A DNA stretch of 62,000 bases from Symbiodinium natans. Taxonomy: Eukaryota > Sar > Dinophyceae > Suessiales > Symbiodiniaceae. Below the pieces are notes generated by a model. The model did not search any database. It was given only the letters and a program-made list of their open reading frames with translations, and had not been told where the DNA came from. Made by a program: the position numbers and the translations under genes. This document shows positions 1 to 12,174 of this stretch, one piece after another (position 1 is the first letter of the stretch; every line of letters starts with the position of its first letter). Location of the stretch: contig CAJNDS010002819.1 of NCBI GenBank assembly GCA_905221605.1, positions 40,001 through 102,000 on the forward strand, in the 5' to 3' direction.

Positions 1-2820
1 CGGGGCCATGCTGGTACTTGATCGCCATGTGAACCTAGAAGCGCAATACCTGCCAGCCCCGCTCTCTGCGCACGTCCTCAACAGCAGTTGCAGATAAGCC
101 TCGGCAAGGTCCTGAGCCATAACCTCTTGGGCATGATGAGCACAGAGCTGCGCCTGGGATAACGCAATGTGGAGTACAGGAGGGAGGCCGACGGACACTG
201 AGCGAACTTTTGGAGACCTTGCAAAGTGCAAAGAGTTTGTGAGCTTCAGATTCAGAGACTGCGAGAGGGACTGCAGGGGTCGGCCGGCTCCACAGGAGGT
301 TCCACAACTTGAAATCCGAAGCAACTGCAGCTGCAAAAACCCACAAACCCACAACTCCTAGGCGGGGGCTGCAGCTGCAGCTGCTGGGCAACTTGGACAA
401 GAAAAAACTGGAGCTTTGGAGTTTGTGTACATGTTGTTGGGGAGTTTGGGGACGGCGGGGAGGCTTTGGGCAGTTTGTTTTTTGTTTGGCTTTGCCGGGT
501 GGAAGCCTTAACCTCAGATAGCTAAGGCTGGATGCTGCTGTCCATGGGCTCTCTGACAGCGGCAAGTGGCTTGGCAACAGGTGGCACGAATCGCAGCTTT
601 CTTGAAATCCAAGGTCGACAGTTGGCCTTACTTATTAATGTCAGCCGGCCCACAATGAGCTTTGGCCTTTGAGGCATCGTGGTCCTCCTTTATGTTATGG
701 ACGTAGATACGACCACTGAGCACTGTGAATGACAAAGGGGGACATAGAACCACAGGCACGAAACTGGGGTTGAACTTCCCGCAAATTGCAGCGTTTGGCA
801 AAGCAGAGTTGAGCGGAAGCTGCCAAGGCCTGGATAGTGCATCGGGGATCGGTGTGCTTCTGGCTGCTGCCTGTCTGCCTGTCTTACATCAGCTAATGGA
901 AAACTGGGTGCAGTATATGTGCAGCGGTATAGGAGGTAGTGAGAGCAGCTTTGCCCCCGAATCGCGCAGCAGTACTGCTGAACCCCAAAGGAGGTCATTC
1001 ACCCTTCTCTCCCGTCTGGAAGCCAGTTTCTTGCAAGACATGCCAAGACACGCACGGTCATCAAGGTCGCTGCAGGATTAACTTCTGCCACTTTTTTGTA
1101 GCCGAGAAAACAGCAGCTCAGGTGGGCACCTTACATCTCACTCACAGTGCAGTGCTTGTAGGGCCACTGTGTGCTGTGCCGTGTGAGCCTTGTCAGCTAT
1201 TGGCTTTTTCGCACTGCTTGATCTTGGGCTGTGTGTCGCCCCCAGCCTCCGCAAAATTCAGGCTTGCCTGACTGCAAACTGGAGTCCTCATCCGTAAGCT
1301 CTGTTGTGTTTTTGTTTGTAGACGAAGAAGCGGACCAGTAAGGGCAAAGGCAGGCTTGTTTGTACGAGTCTAGAGAGGTGCTGGAGAAGTTAGCCTTGTC
1401 TCTGGCCCCCCGAGTCACGATGCGGCGCAGAGTCCACTTGATGTACTGGTGTTACTGCTGAGGGCCGAGGGGTCATGACTTGTGAATGTGAGTGATATGT
1501 AATGATGCAATGATGTGGCGCAGCAGCCTTCAAGCCGGCGGCGGCAAAGTAATCGTGTTGGTTGCATTTGGGGCGCAAATCTCTGACCAGTAGCTGATCC
1601 TGCCCAAGGAAAGCAAGAGCAAGTTCCGCAGCCTCTTCTACTTCGCGCCTGGGCTCTGGGAGAGGCAAAATGGGAGAGGGAACAATGGGAACAATGAAGA
1701 CTAATTTTTTTTCCGAGAGATGTTCGGTATTCCGTCCAGTCTGCAGCTTTGTTGTGTCCCGTTGTTTGTTTTCCCAGTGTTCTCTCTGCTTCCTTCTGCT
1801 CATGATTTCTCATGATTTCTCATGATGTCTGGGACGGCTCTCAGGTCATGGCTCCTGTTGGCTGCTTGTGGACCTGTGGGGTCAGCGCCTGCCTCGCGCA
1901 ACCTCTCTTCAAAGAATCCTGGATAGCGCGAGCCATTGTCCTGAATGTGCCAAGTCTCGTGGCGCTTCTGGTGTCTTGGTTGCAACCTTGTAGGCCGCGC
2001 GGTTGTCTCTCTGGGTCTCTTTGTCAGAGTGGGGGTGGAGGGAGGAGGATGCTAGAGTGTTCATGCGCGGGGGTCTTTCCTGACTCAAGCCTTCGTGAAG
2101 GCCCCGTCCCGCCAAGCCCTGCCAAAGTAGCCGAAGTCGCCTGACCGACTTGCCCCTCCCCGAGCTTCAACCGAAGGCCAGGATAATGTGTTGAAGCAGC
2201 GAAGTGAGCGTGAAGGCCCAAGCCCAACGCCCCGAAGAGGGCAACGTAGAGCACATTGGAGCACCAATTGGGAGTTGAGAAGGGCGTGAAAGGAGTTCTC
2301 CTGAGGCTTGGGTGTTGTTGCCTCGAAGGAGCTTCTGGAGTGCCCTGGCTGAAATCTATGCTCCACGCATGCCGAGTTGCAGAAGTTGCCCCAAGTACAC
2401 GTGTGCAATCTTGTGCACGACAGTGACGGCCTGCTGAGACCTATATCCGAATGCTTTTTGAAATACTTCTTCCATTTTGGCTACAGGCATTCGTGAGGCT
2501 CTTATGTTTTTGACACCATGTCCTTAAGCTCGATCGCCACACGCTGCCTTCGGGCCGACAATGATTTCACAACTCAAAGCGGGAGCTGCACCTGGACCAA
2601 GCTCTCTCCCTAGCCGGCATACTGTAACAGCGTTGTGCAGGCTATGTGCAACTACTGAATCGTGTCGGAGGCTTTCTGTAACACCCGTGTTGACATTTTT
2701 TCTGAAAGCGTCTACATGATGCCTACGTGTCCGACTTGGAGCAGCTGGAATGACGCACAGGCTGGTGACGTGACGACACGATTTCTTACTCGACGAAGCC
2801 GCCCATGTACCAATGACTCG
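1..2820. other. No gene recognised; weak ORFs only
   Basis: No frame here shows a recognisable domain or a chain of exons with AG/G acceptors. The longer ORFs on both strands overlap one another and have ordinary chance-like composition. A short direct repeat (unit tgatttctca) sits near 1801-1828. I see no RNA gene. An unrecognised exon cannot be excluded, because exons elsewhere in this window are as short as 25 nt. Confidence 0.4.
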
Positions 2821-2845
2821 GACCAATGTGCAAGATCCTGAAATC

Positions 2846-2896
2846 TGAGCCCGTTGAGCGAGAGCCCGTTGAGCGGGAGCCCGTTGAGCGGGAGTT
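2846..2896. repeat. 15-bp tandem repeat, about 3 copies
   Basis: The unit gagcccgttgagcgg is repeated about three times with single-base differences. One + frame reads through it as EPVER repeats in a 64-codon ORF (2826-3020). The ORF is too short and repetitive to call a gene. Confidence 0.75.
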
Positions 2897-3550
2897 TATT
2901 GAGCCGGGGCGGGAACCCACTCGACCGAAATTGACTCTGCTGGAGAAGCAGTCGGAAAGTATTGCAAAACGCACTTATATTGAGCTTTCGCTTGTGTACG
3001 CTAGAATTGTTAAGACTTGATCAGGCAGTGCGGGTCACGTGTAATCAAGGTACCTAGCGATTGCCACGGCTCTCGGTTCATCACCCAGCTTATTTCAATG
3101 CTTTGGTTGAATTTGGTTGCTTTGAGAAGGAGAGCACTGCGGAGCGAACACCTGCATCAGACTTGCAGCTGCATCTGATGTGCTAGTTACACAACTTGGA
3201 AGAACAAGACTGTCGGTGGGAGGCGAGACCCAAGCTTGATGAGGAAGACATAGGGTAGCGTGCAGCCCCTGTTGCAACATTTGCAACAGACGCAGTGGAA
3301 TGATGCAACGCGAAATGAGATGAAGGATGAGGGAAGGGTAAGGCCTCCCAAGCTACTCCTGAGTCCATCACGGGCCAAAGCAGGTGTTTACGGGTTGGGA
3401 GGGGGGCCTTCATTGGGGACCCCTCCCCTCCCGGTCCCCTGCTTGCATTTGCGTGAAGAACGACAATATGTATCGCATGTAATTAAAAGCAGTCGCGCTT
3501 GACCCAAGCCAAGCCCGAAACTGGTCCATTCCAGGTGCAGAGAGGATGAG

Positions 3551-3733
3551 GTGGGCACATGTAAGCAGTTGCAAAGAAGACGCCTTGTTGGGTCCCCAAA
3601 CGGCGCAGCCGTTGGTTACGTGCGTGCGAATATTCTACCTGTCGGGCCGAGAGGCAAAATTGAAATACAGAATTTTGATGACCTGTATAGGTTTGATGTT
3701 GCAGACAAATGGGTGATGCTTCTGCGGGTTTGA
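3551..3733 (+). CDS. Weak exon candidate, function unknown
   Basis: A 60-codon open frame ends in a protein-like stretch (GKIEIQNFDDLYRF, then DVADKWVMLLRV) before a stop. I recognise no domain. The composition (acidic and aromatic residues well spaced) is more protein-like than the surrounding frames, but no AG/G-bounded neighbours could be chained to it. It may be a terminal exon or chance. Confidence 0.2.
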   Translation: MGTCKQLQRRRLVGSPNGAAVGYVRANILPVGPRGKIEIQNFDDLYRFDVADKWVMLLRV

Positions 3734-4017
3734 TTTGCATGTCGTCCTTGCCGTTTGCTCCAGGGCACAGAGTGAAATCCTTGTACGGGTTTTCACCTTG
3801 TTTGAAGCCGCTGATTTCGGGGGAGGCAGGCGCAGCTGGCGCAGCAAGAGCGTGGCGCCATCGACTCCAAACCCTCGAAGGAGCGTTCCGAGAAATCGAT
3901 CATTCTTGAAGTCTTGGGGATAGTTGCAGGTCTCCACCGTCTGAGTCGCCTTGGATTTTCTGTAATTCTTGTTCCGCGTGGTATCCCAATTGCGCTCTTG
4001 TCCGGTCTGAAAGGAGC

Positions 4018-4719
4018 TTGGCGCCCTCCACCGTGCGAGTGCCAGCAGCCCTCGTGCTCGCAATTCGAACCAGACTAGCTCGGCGTGGCCGAAGGTCGGA
4101 CTTTGTCCACGAGCTGAGAAAGCTGGAAGCAGTTGTTGCTGATGCTCGCATTATTCGTCACGTGAAAAGAACGTCTCGCTGGAGCTCACGGTCTAAGATC
4201 GAAAATGCCGTTCGCAAACTCTTGCAACGCATTGACCTTGGCATCAACCTGACACGGCTTTTTAGTCGTGCCACCCCGCAGTTTGGTTGGGGCATGTTCA
4301 CAAGCAACATCGTGCACACAACAAGCCGGCATGAGCTCGGGCAGACACACGAAGACCATCAATCAACCCGAACATTCTACATGATACCAGTGCTTGAAAA
4401 AATTCCCAACTCCAATTTTGCCCTGCAGGAGGCCTGTGCTGGCAATGACCACGTGGAGGATCAGAGTGAGCTGCCGAGTACCCCCACACCTGGCACAAAA
4501 GTGACCTTCTCTGTCGTGATGCCAGAGGCGAAGCATGATCCTAGTGCTTGTTTGGCCGCAAAGGGCAGTGGTCTTTCCGGTCTTGCCCACGGGTTTTCAA
4601 GAGATGGGCTACAAGCGCTTGTGGCTGGTTGTTGCAGCAAGATTGTTGCAGCAAGTGTGACTGTGCTTCGCGGAACCGAAGTCCGCTTCTCGGTAGGTGG
4701 ATGGTGCGGAGCCCCATGA
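4018..4719 (+). CDS. Unrecognised 233-codon open frame
   Basis: This is one of the longer non-repetitive open frames in the window. It begins with a TTG, not an ATG, so it would have to be an internal exon. The first part is basic (for example RTRLARRGRRSDFVHELRKL), followed by mixed sequence with no motif I know. A run this long is uncommon by chance but not impossible in 62 kb of GC-rich DNA. No flanking exons were found. Function unknown; it could equally be a decayed gene or chance. Confidence 0.25.
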   Translation: MAPSTVRVPAALVLAIRTRLARRGRRSDFVHELRKLEAVVADARIIRHVKRTSRWSSRSKIENAVRKLLQRIDLGINLTRLFSRATPQFGWGMFTSNIVHTTSRHELGQTHEDHQSTRTFYMIPVLEKIPNSNFALQEACAGNDHVEDQSELPSTPTPGTKVTFSVVMPEAKHDPSACLAAKGSGLSGLAHGFSRDGLQALVAGCCSKIVAASVTVLRGTEVRFSVGGWCGAP

Positions 4720-5234
4720 GCATCGCGAGAGCAAGGCAACGGGTAAGCTGGAGCCATGACTAATGTTGGTCGCTTCCCAATTCTGAGGGCGTAGTGTGTG
4801 CTTCCAACCGTGACACAACGTTGGCTGTCGCACCGTCAAAGCCTCATGATGCTTGACTAGCGGCAGCCTGCTGCCGACTAGCGCGGAACACATCCTCTTG
4901 AAGTGCTTCTAGCTGCACAAGACTTGCGTGACAGTGTGAGCTCAGGAACTGAGCATGACAGCGCAGTTCGGCCGGGGCAAGACCGGAAACTTGCGTAGAG
5001 GCAGGACGGGAAAGTGCCCTAGCTGCATGGCAAGGTTACTTGGGGTTCTGCAGTAGGCTCGAAGGAGTGCCGTGTGAATTCTTGCGTGATGCTGTTTTGG
5101 CTGCAAGACCGAGATCTCAAGGCAACAGTTGGCCAGACAGAGTAGCGTGGACACCATGAAGACTTGTGACAGACCCAGGAACTCAAAGAATCCAGGAGGA
5201 ATGAGCAAGAGGGGACAGGGAGAAAATGGAACGA

Positions 5235-5430
5235 CTCGCCGACATGCTCAAAGCACGAGCCGACAAAAGTATGCGCCGACTGCGAACAAACATGTGCAGA
5301 CATGCCAACAAATGTGCGCTGCCGACATGGCAAAAACACGCACCGACGTGCCAAAACTCTAAGTGGTACGCCAACACGTCAAAAGCATGCGCCGACATGC
5401 GAAAATGCGCGCCGACGTGTCAACATCGAC
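5235..5430. repeat. Degenerate repeat of a cgccgacatgc core
   Basis: A core like gcgccgacatgcgaaaa recurs about eight times at irregular spacing of roughly 17-35 bp. Several + frames remain open through it and yield Cys/His-containing repeats (RADM/CADM, PTCQ), which reflect the DNA repeat. I treat it as a minisatellite, not a gene. A (GT)n run follows at 5455-5492. Confidence 0.6.
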
Positions 5431-5694
5431 CTCGCGGAGATAATATCTCGAAGTGTGGGTGTGTGGGTGTCTGTGTGTGTGTGTGTGTGTGACAGCGAGT
5501 TTCGAAAGAACCGCCAAGAAACAACAAACAATGTAGTTGTGCCAGCGTAGACTCCAAACAGTGAGAGACCATTTGAGCCCAGAAGTCGAACAGTAATTGT
5601 AAATGCTTGCGCGCGCCGCCTCGGCAGCCGGGCCGGCCCCAGGACAGGAAAGGAGGAAAGAGGGTTTCGCAAAAAAAGGGGAGGAAGGGCAGAG

Positions 5695-5860
5695 GGTGGG
5701 GGGGGTGGTGGCGGGTTTTGGGGGGGGGGGGTGGTGGGGGGTTTTTGGGGGGGGGTGGGGGCGGGGGGGTGGGGGGGGGGGTGGGGGGGGGGGGGGGGGG
5801 GGGGGGGGTTGGGGGGGGGGGGGTGGGGGTGGGGCGGGGTTGGGCGTGGGGCGGGGGCCA
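5695..5860. repeat. G-rich low-complexity island
   Basis: About 165 bp of nearly uninterrupted G on the + strand, broken by single T, C or A bases. It has many runs of four or more G and so could form G-quadruplexes. Long ORFs on both strands here (poly-Gly on +, poly-Pro on -) are artefacts of composition. Similar shorter G tracts occur at 6338-6360 and 7736-7795. Confidence 0.85.
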
Positions 5861-6523
5861 ACGCCGCAACCTTAGCTCCACTCGATTGCCTCAGTGCGGT
5901 TCTTATGTTTAGAGAGGTTCTCCACACTTTTGGTGAACTCCATTTGAAGAAATCTGGGGGAATAGCGCTTGCATTGCTTTGCTCCGAGCACTTCAACATT
6001 AAGTCTAACTTGTTAGCATGATTTTTCTGGCCGAATCGTGCTCGCAGCTGTGCGGACTCTGGGTTTCACTTGTCAACCTCCTTGCGACGTGCAGTCTGGG
6101 AAGGTTACAGAAAAGCTGAGGCGCAAGGAGGATTTCGATGCATATCATGTCCATGTTTAAAGCAGTGCACTCTGGCAGAACTGCGGAGTTGATTTTTTTT
6201 CGGAACGTTAAAGAGATCCCGCACAGCACCTTGAGAGAATGGCAAGGAGTTTGAGGGTTTTGGAGCCACCGACAGGCGGGACCCTCTCCACGGCATCGGT
6301 GCAGCTCCTCCAAGCGATTGGGCGGGGTCCCACAGGGCGGGGGGGCGGGGGGGGGGGGGTGGCGTCAGAAAATTTTGCATAGGAAGGGTTGGGTTAGGGG
6401 GAAGGAGGCCCGATCCGGGTCTGCTTGTTCCAGACGCTTTTCGGCAGGAAGCCGAGGCGAATGACAGATTCGCATTTCACGAACCCTTGATGTGAGCGCA
6501 TGTGAGCAGGGCTGTTCTCGACC

Positions 6524-6976
6524 ATGCAAACCTGCCCAGGAACAGTCACCTGCGATCGCGATCAACGCGTAGAAGAACCACCATGTCACGCATGCGTGAG
6601 ACACCAGGCTCGCAGAAAATCTGAAGAAGTGGCAGCTTGGGCCTTGCTTCGTGAACCGGTACACGTTCGACAAGTTAGGACGTACATTGACCTGCTAAGG
6701 AATCAGGAGTCCAGTGGGTGGAAAGGTTCGGCATGTTTTGAAACTGAGGACTTTCGCCGACCGGAAGACGCTGGTGAATCGTGTGACGAATTTTACACCC
6801 CTCACTCCGTGCCTGGGCTCCAGAATCAGGACCGGCTCTCTTTTTCTTTCTGTGAGAAGGCAGCCCAGGCCCCAGGCACCACCGGCATCCACCGGCACCA
6901 TTCTTACACCTTGCATGGGGAACTAGCACTAATACGTTGCATCGACCTCGGGGCCCAGCGGTTGAGTCTGCCCTAG
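6524..6976 (+). CDS. Weak ORF, 150 codons, function unknown
   Basis: The open frame contains a moderately protein-like stretch (RTYIDLLRNQESSGW, then FETEDFRRPEDAGES). No domain, signal peptide or membrane segment is visible, and no neighbouring exon could be joined. A - strand frame is open over part of it. Listed only as a possible exon. Confidence 0.2.
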   Translation: MQTCPGTVTCDRDQRVEEPPCHACVRHQARRKSEEVAAWALLREPVHVRQVRTYIDLLRNQESSGWKGSACFETEDFRRPEDAGESCDEFYTPHSVPGLQNQDRLSFSFCEKAAQAPGTTGIHRHHSYTLHGELALIRCIDLGAQRLSLP

Positions 6977-8033
6977 GTCTTTAGAGTTTAGAGGTTTTGG
7001 GTCTCTACGAGTATGTGTAGGGCCTGGAGAATTGGGGCAGCTTCTAAGAAGCTTCTGGAATGTTCAAGGTTTCTTGACCAGGGAGCCTTCCAGCGACAGG
7101 GGGGTCATCACGAGCGCAGCTTCGGTCAGCAGCCCGAAGATTCCTTAGAGTGCTCGGCGAGGCCAGGGGTTCGCACCGGGCCTCCAACAAGTCCCAAAAA
7201 ATGTCGGGTCCTGTTGGGCCCTTAGCAGGTCACGAAGGCAGGACCCAGAATCTTCCGAGATTCGAGACGGGACTCTTCCACATAGGCTGTGGCCGAGGTG
7301 CATCTTCTACGGGCTAGGGCCAAGTGACCAAAGGTCTCCTCCCAATCTGATGGGGGTGAATGCGGATACAGAACATTCTCTGCAAATTTTGAAAGCTCAG
7401 AGATTCATCAAAGCCCCTGCAGCAAAGGGTGCTTGCACGGGAGATGACCCACATCGGTGGCTTGGACATGTTGCTACGGGCCTCCCGCGCCACTTGGAAC
7501 TGCATTGCAAGGATCCTACAAGTACGATTTGGGCCACCGCGTAGAGGAACAGTGACGCTGTTTTGTCGTTATCGGACACGTGACTCTGGAGTGCAGGAGG
7601 CTTTGTCAGGGTTATGCCAAACTTCACGTGGCATTGTTCGTTTATGCACCTGGGTGGTTACTGAGGAGTGAGCGAACCCGCGGCCGACGCGGGGTGGGGT
7701 GCTGGAGGGGCCCACCTCAGTCCATGCGGGGGTGCAAGGGGGGGGGGGGGTGGGCCGGGGGGTCGGGATGGGGGTGGGGATGGGGGAGGGGACAGTGTTT
7801 AGGGAGCGAGGGTCCGCGCAGCTTGCGGTCCTGGCAATTAGGTGGGGTCGGCAAGGCGTTCCTTTGGCTTTCACTTCTGATATCGAGAACGCCTGGCGGC
7901 GAATCAGGGTTTCCGCTCCCCAAAATTGTTCGCAGATGCTCTGAGTCGGTGCGGGGCGTGAAAATCTCGACATTTGTCGACTCCTTGCATAGTAGTCAAA
8001 TAGTAGTCGGGTACGAGAGGAAGGGGGTGGCGG

Positions 8034-8074
<41 letters not shown>
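8034..8074. repeat. Poly-G tract of about 35 bp
   Basis: An almost pure G homopolymer on the + strand. A tract of this length is prone to sequencing and assembly error, so its exact length is unreliable. Confidence 0.85.
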
Positions 8075-8075
<1 letters not shown>

Positions 8076-8407
8076 AGACACGGTCACTGTCCAGGTGGCC
8101 AGCCCAAGCGGACTTCTGCAAATAAGGCTTAGGGCCAGGGTGAATGGTTGAGAGTTTAGGGTAAGACGCCGTCACTGTCCAAGTGGCGCACAGAAGGATC
8201 ACTGTGCAAGTGGTCCTTAAAATCACTATTCACACAGTGGGGCATTGTTTGTCTCACCGCCTGGCATGCATGAAGCAATCAGAGAAATGCCACTAGCAAC
8301 ATATATTTGTTTTGGTCATCGCCTCGCTTGCATCAGACTGTCAGACCACCCAAATCACCATTAACAATTGTTTTTGATCATCGCCGGGCCCTTTGTAGGT
8401 CTGGCCC

Positions 8408-9063
8408 AGGGTTTCGGGCTTAGGGCGCTAGGGGTTCAAGGTTCAGGGCCTAGGGGTTCAAGGCCCAGGCGGGGATATGGCAAGTGAAGCACGTATGCAG
8501 AAGCAACCAACGACAAAAAGTCCGGACAAAGCAGCCCAAGCTGCCGAGAAAGCTGGCTTGTGGTGAACATCGCAAGTAAATCATATAGACTATCAACCAA
8601 CGCCAAAATACAGGACGCGGCATCGCAAGTGAATCATACACAGAAACAACCAAAGCCAAAAAGGCAGGACAAGGCATCCGAAGCTGCCGAGACAGGTCCC
8701 GTCTTTGTCGTGTTTAAGCTCAAAGCACATATACAAACAACCAACGCCAAAAAAGCAAGGCAACCACGATCCGAACCTGAGATGAGCCCTTTTTTATGTC
8801 TTGTCGGCTCCGTGCCATCTGAAACCCTGGAGTTTGGTAGAAAGCGTAAGGAAAGCACATACAGAAACAACCACCGCACAAAAAAGGACCAAGCACCCAA
8901 AGTTGCCGAGAAAGGCCTTTTTGCTTGTCGTGTCGAAGCTCAACTCACATGGACAAGCAACCAAGGCCAAACAAAGCAAGGTAAAACCAAAAGCTTTTAC
9001 GTGCTAAGGTGAAGAGTTGAGGGATTTAGGGGTTGAGGGGTTTAAGTTCCAGGGTTAGGGATT
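8408..9063. repeat. Six-copy degenerate repeat flanked by telomere-like DNA
   Basis: A block resembling cacatacagaaacaacca, followed by a variable part with ccgaagctgccgagaaag, recurs about six times between 8485 and 9000 at spacings of about 50-135 bp. It is bracketed by G/T-rich stretches resembling mutated TTTAGGG telomere repeats (8408-8462 and 9010-9063). The 150-codon ORF reading through the repeats (8560-9012) is lysine-rich and repetitive, and is probably not a gene. Confidence 0.6.
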
Positions 9064-9914
9064 ACATCTGATGCTCATGATGCTCAGGGGGTTTCTTTTC
9101 TTATCTCGGCCGAGGCGAAGAGGCAATAGGCGGCAATAGGATTTGCCATAAAGTTGAACCGGTGGATTTACGGGCATGGAACACGCTCCTGGCTGTACTC
9201 ATCGGCCCACCAGTGTAGCCCAGTACAGTCGGTGCCGTTGCTGTTCCTATTGAAGTGTTGCACGAAGAAATGTGATTGGGTCATGGGGTCATAGAGTCGC
9301 AAAGTACAGTAAGTGCAATCCGTAAGTGCATCCGTAAAAGTACATCCGAAAGTCCGAGCTTTGCATTCTGTCTCGCTTGAGGTAACTCAGCTCTCGCAGA
9401 GTGCACCCTCGAGCCCCTGGGCCGACGGCTGCTTCCGAGTGCTTGCCGCCTGCCAGTGCCTGAATGCCTGGCCCTCAAACGTTCTCAAAGAGTGGGCCAG
9501 TCACGGGCGTTTGCATATGGTGTTTCATGCAGTCCCCCCCTAAAGGCTTTGGGGTTGAGTCGGGCAAGGTTTTTGGGTTTAGGGTTGAAAGGGTGTAGGA
9601 TGGGACATGCTAGGGCGCAGTAAAAACTGCAGGAGAAAGGAGTATCTGACGAATCTTGTGGCTACAGGCTTCTTGACAGCCCCTTAAGGGGGTCAGGTAT
9701 CCAAGGACCGGCCTTCAAGAGCCTTCAGTCACTTCTGAACACGGCAAATTCCGCATCGTGGCCACTGCGGAACATAGTCTGGAATCATCGAACCTCATCA
9801 TGTGTGCATAGCTGCACAACGTATCATACCATAATCACATTGTAATCAAATCGTGCAGATTCAGGTTCAACCAACCCCCCCTCACAATGGGCCAAACCTC
9901 CATCTGTTCACCAG

Positions 9915-12174
9915 GCATATGGCTTCTGCTTCTTCGGCTACAACATTTTCCCGATGCTCATCTCGGAGACGGGACCGAGCTTGGATGTCATCAGTGTGCT
10001 CTACACCATAGAGGGGCTGCTGCAGGTCGGGCTTCTGACGCTCAAGCTGCTTGTTTTGTGGCATGAATCCTCACCTGACGCTTTTTGGCCTGCATGTCAC
10101 CCCGACAGGCGGTCATAGTCGTGATCATCATGCCATGGTTGGACACGAACATGTTCTGGAAGTTCTTCTTGTCAACATGGATTATTCTCATGGGCCCGCC
10201 GCTGGCAATTTGCGCACTGGGCAAAATCCACTGGGTCTTCTATCTGGTGACGAGCCTGGTCTTGCACAGGTTGAGAGTTTGATGTCGAGACACCATGGCG
10301 ACACAATGGCACAGGTCCTAAATCGAGCCCTGCGAATGTCTGAAGATTCACCGTTCGATTTAATCATATTTTTGCAAACGCATCCGTCACTTTCGAGGCT
10401 GCTTCTGGTGGATGTGGCGATGACTGTCGCGACTGGTCTGCTGAGCGTCGTTCGGCGCACTTGGATCTCTCTTGGGATAGGTTCAAGCTTGGGACATCCG
10501 AGAGGAGAATGGATGTTTCAGGGCTGACGTAAATGACTGTGAGGAAGATGCAGTGTCAGGCCTCAATAAAGCCTCTGAAGGTCCTGCTGCTGCGGTCCAT
10601 AGCTTGGGAGCACATCAGCACCTTTCACAAGCAGGCAGGTGCCTTTCGGGCCTCCTTGGCACAAGTCTGTGGCTATCTGTTAGCGGACATTTGGGCGTGT
10701 GTGCATGTGTCCATGTGTACAGAACCAGGGCCAAGGATGCCTGGTGAGCCCTCGTGCCCAATGGCTGCAGCAAACATGCTTCAACGGCATGGCCCGCGAC
10801 GCAGGTCTCCACCCTCGCTGGGTTCACCATCGGGGCCCTGCACTAAGTCTCCCCAAGCGTTGGGCTAGAGACCTCCCCCTCAATACAATGACTTTTTCGT
10901 GTGCACCAGAATATGCGCTGTGCAAGCTGCAGTCTTCTGTGCCAAAAGGGCGCATTGCGCAGGGAAATGTAGCCTTTCGAGGACCTGAAAGTGACAGCAA
11001 CTTTCATCGAGCAGAACTGCGGAACCTATTAGCCGCCCTGCCGAGGCTTCCTACGTTCAGATGCCACTCAAGTCAGGTGTCGGCAGCTGGGAAGCCGCCT
11101 CGCTTATCGGTCACGGCGCCATCGCGTTGTTACTTCTGCTAGTCTATGCCACGCACCGTGCGACCCCCAGAGTGCTGAGTGCTGCAGAGAGTGCGATGTC
11201 CCTAGCAGAAGGATGTCACAGCTTGGTCTATCAGGATCTGCTGCTGAGAAGACACTGAGTACTTCGTGTGCGCTGTACAAACACTGGAATCCCCCAGTGC
11301 ATCCGTAGATCACATGTAGATCACGCCGCCCAGCCCAGCACTGAGCCAACACTTTGTGCCTAAACGCCAGTGGCCCCCCGCCCTAGGTAATGCAATGCGC
11401 AAGTTTTGGGACGACCTTGCGGAGCCAATCCAGCTGCTTTGTTCAAGCAGCATTTGAAGCAACACATAGGCGATCGTGCCGAAGGCGGCAGAATCCATGG
11501 AGATATAACACTGGACGACTCTGAACCTCAAAAGGAGGCGGCGAAGCACTGGAATCCACAAGCAGCGGAGTTGGCCAGGTGTCAGATGTCCAGGTGGTAG
11601 GAATGTGTTAAGCGGCGCCAACCATCGTTTTCCGGTTTTCCAGAAAGCTGGTCAAAGTTAAGTGACGTACTGCGAGTCTGTGTTTCCATCTTTTGGTTGT
11701 CCTCAAGTCAGAGCCTCTCAGATCACAAGGAGGGGCGAGAATGGCGACATGGAGGAGGAGGACCTGTCGGAACTCGAAGAAATTGACGAGGCTGGTAGTG
11801 TGCCGTGCGGGGCCTTTGGCCCCTTGTTTAGAGAAAGGGACAACATCAACTTCAACTCCACTGTTTCGACAGCTGCTCATTTTCCCAGCAAGATCTCTTA
11901 AACTCGACACGGATCTTTTCAAAGGGGTTCCACTATTTGGCATCTCTACTACAAGCTTTGAATACATCACAAACAGACTACATCGACCCTGAGCTGCTCT
12001 CTACAAAAAATTGGGGGGAGTAAATGCCCTTGAAACCTTTTCTGAAACGATGCCGCCCCCACCTCCGATTGACTCATTGAGGAAGAGCTCGGGGAGGACC
12101 CGCCAAGCCTTGTTCGGATGACGGAGCATGAGCGAAAGACCGCAGATGCCAATTTACCTGGTCTCTTAGAATAA
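9915..12174 (+). CDS. Multi-pass membrane protein, 7 exons, unidentified
   Basis: Seven exons join in frame: 9915-10064, 10109-10269, 10398-10480, 11077-11152, 11730-11790, 11925-12017 and 12082-12174 (TAA stop). They encode 238 residues; the 5' end was not found. Exons 1-4 are strongly hydrophobic and give about five or six membrane segments (for example IEGLLQVGLLTLKLLVLW, FFLSTWIILMGPPLAI, GAIALLLLLVYAT). Exons 5-7 form a hydrophilic acidic tail (MEEEDLSELEEIDE, then DYIDPELLSTKNW), probably cytosolic. Every acceptor is AG/G, and donors are GA, GT, GT, GC, GC and GA. Phases agree at all six joins, which is the main support. I recognise no family. A transporter, channel or scramblase-like protein is possible, but nothing identifies a substrate. 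More 5' exons probably lie upstream of 9.9 kb. Confidence 0.55.

Noticed and set aside
2461-2500. Spliced-leader-like phrase (tccattttggcta)
   Set aside because: It matches only the middle of the dinoflagellate spliced-leader sequence and lacks the rest, the donor site and the downstream RNA body.
5379-5999. 206-codon - strand Pro-rich ORF and matching + strand Gly-rich ORFs
   Set aside because: Caused by the G-rich island; no unique protein sequence beyond the homopolymer.
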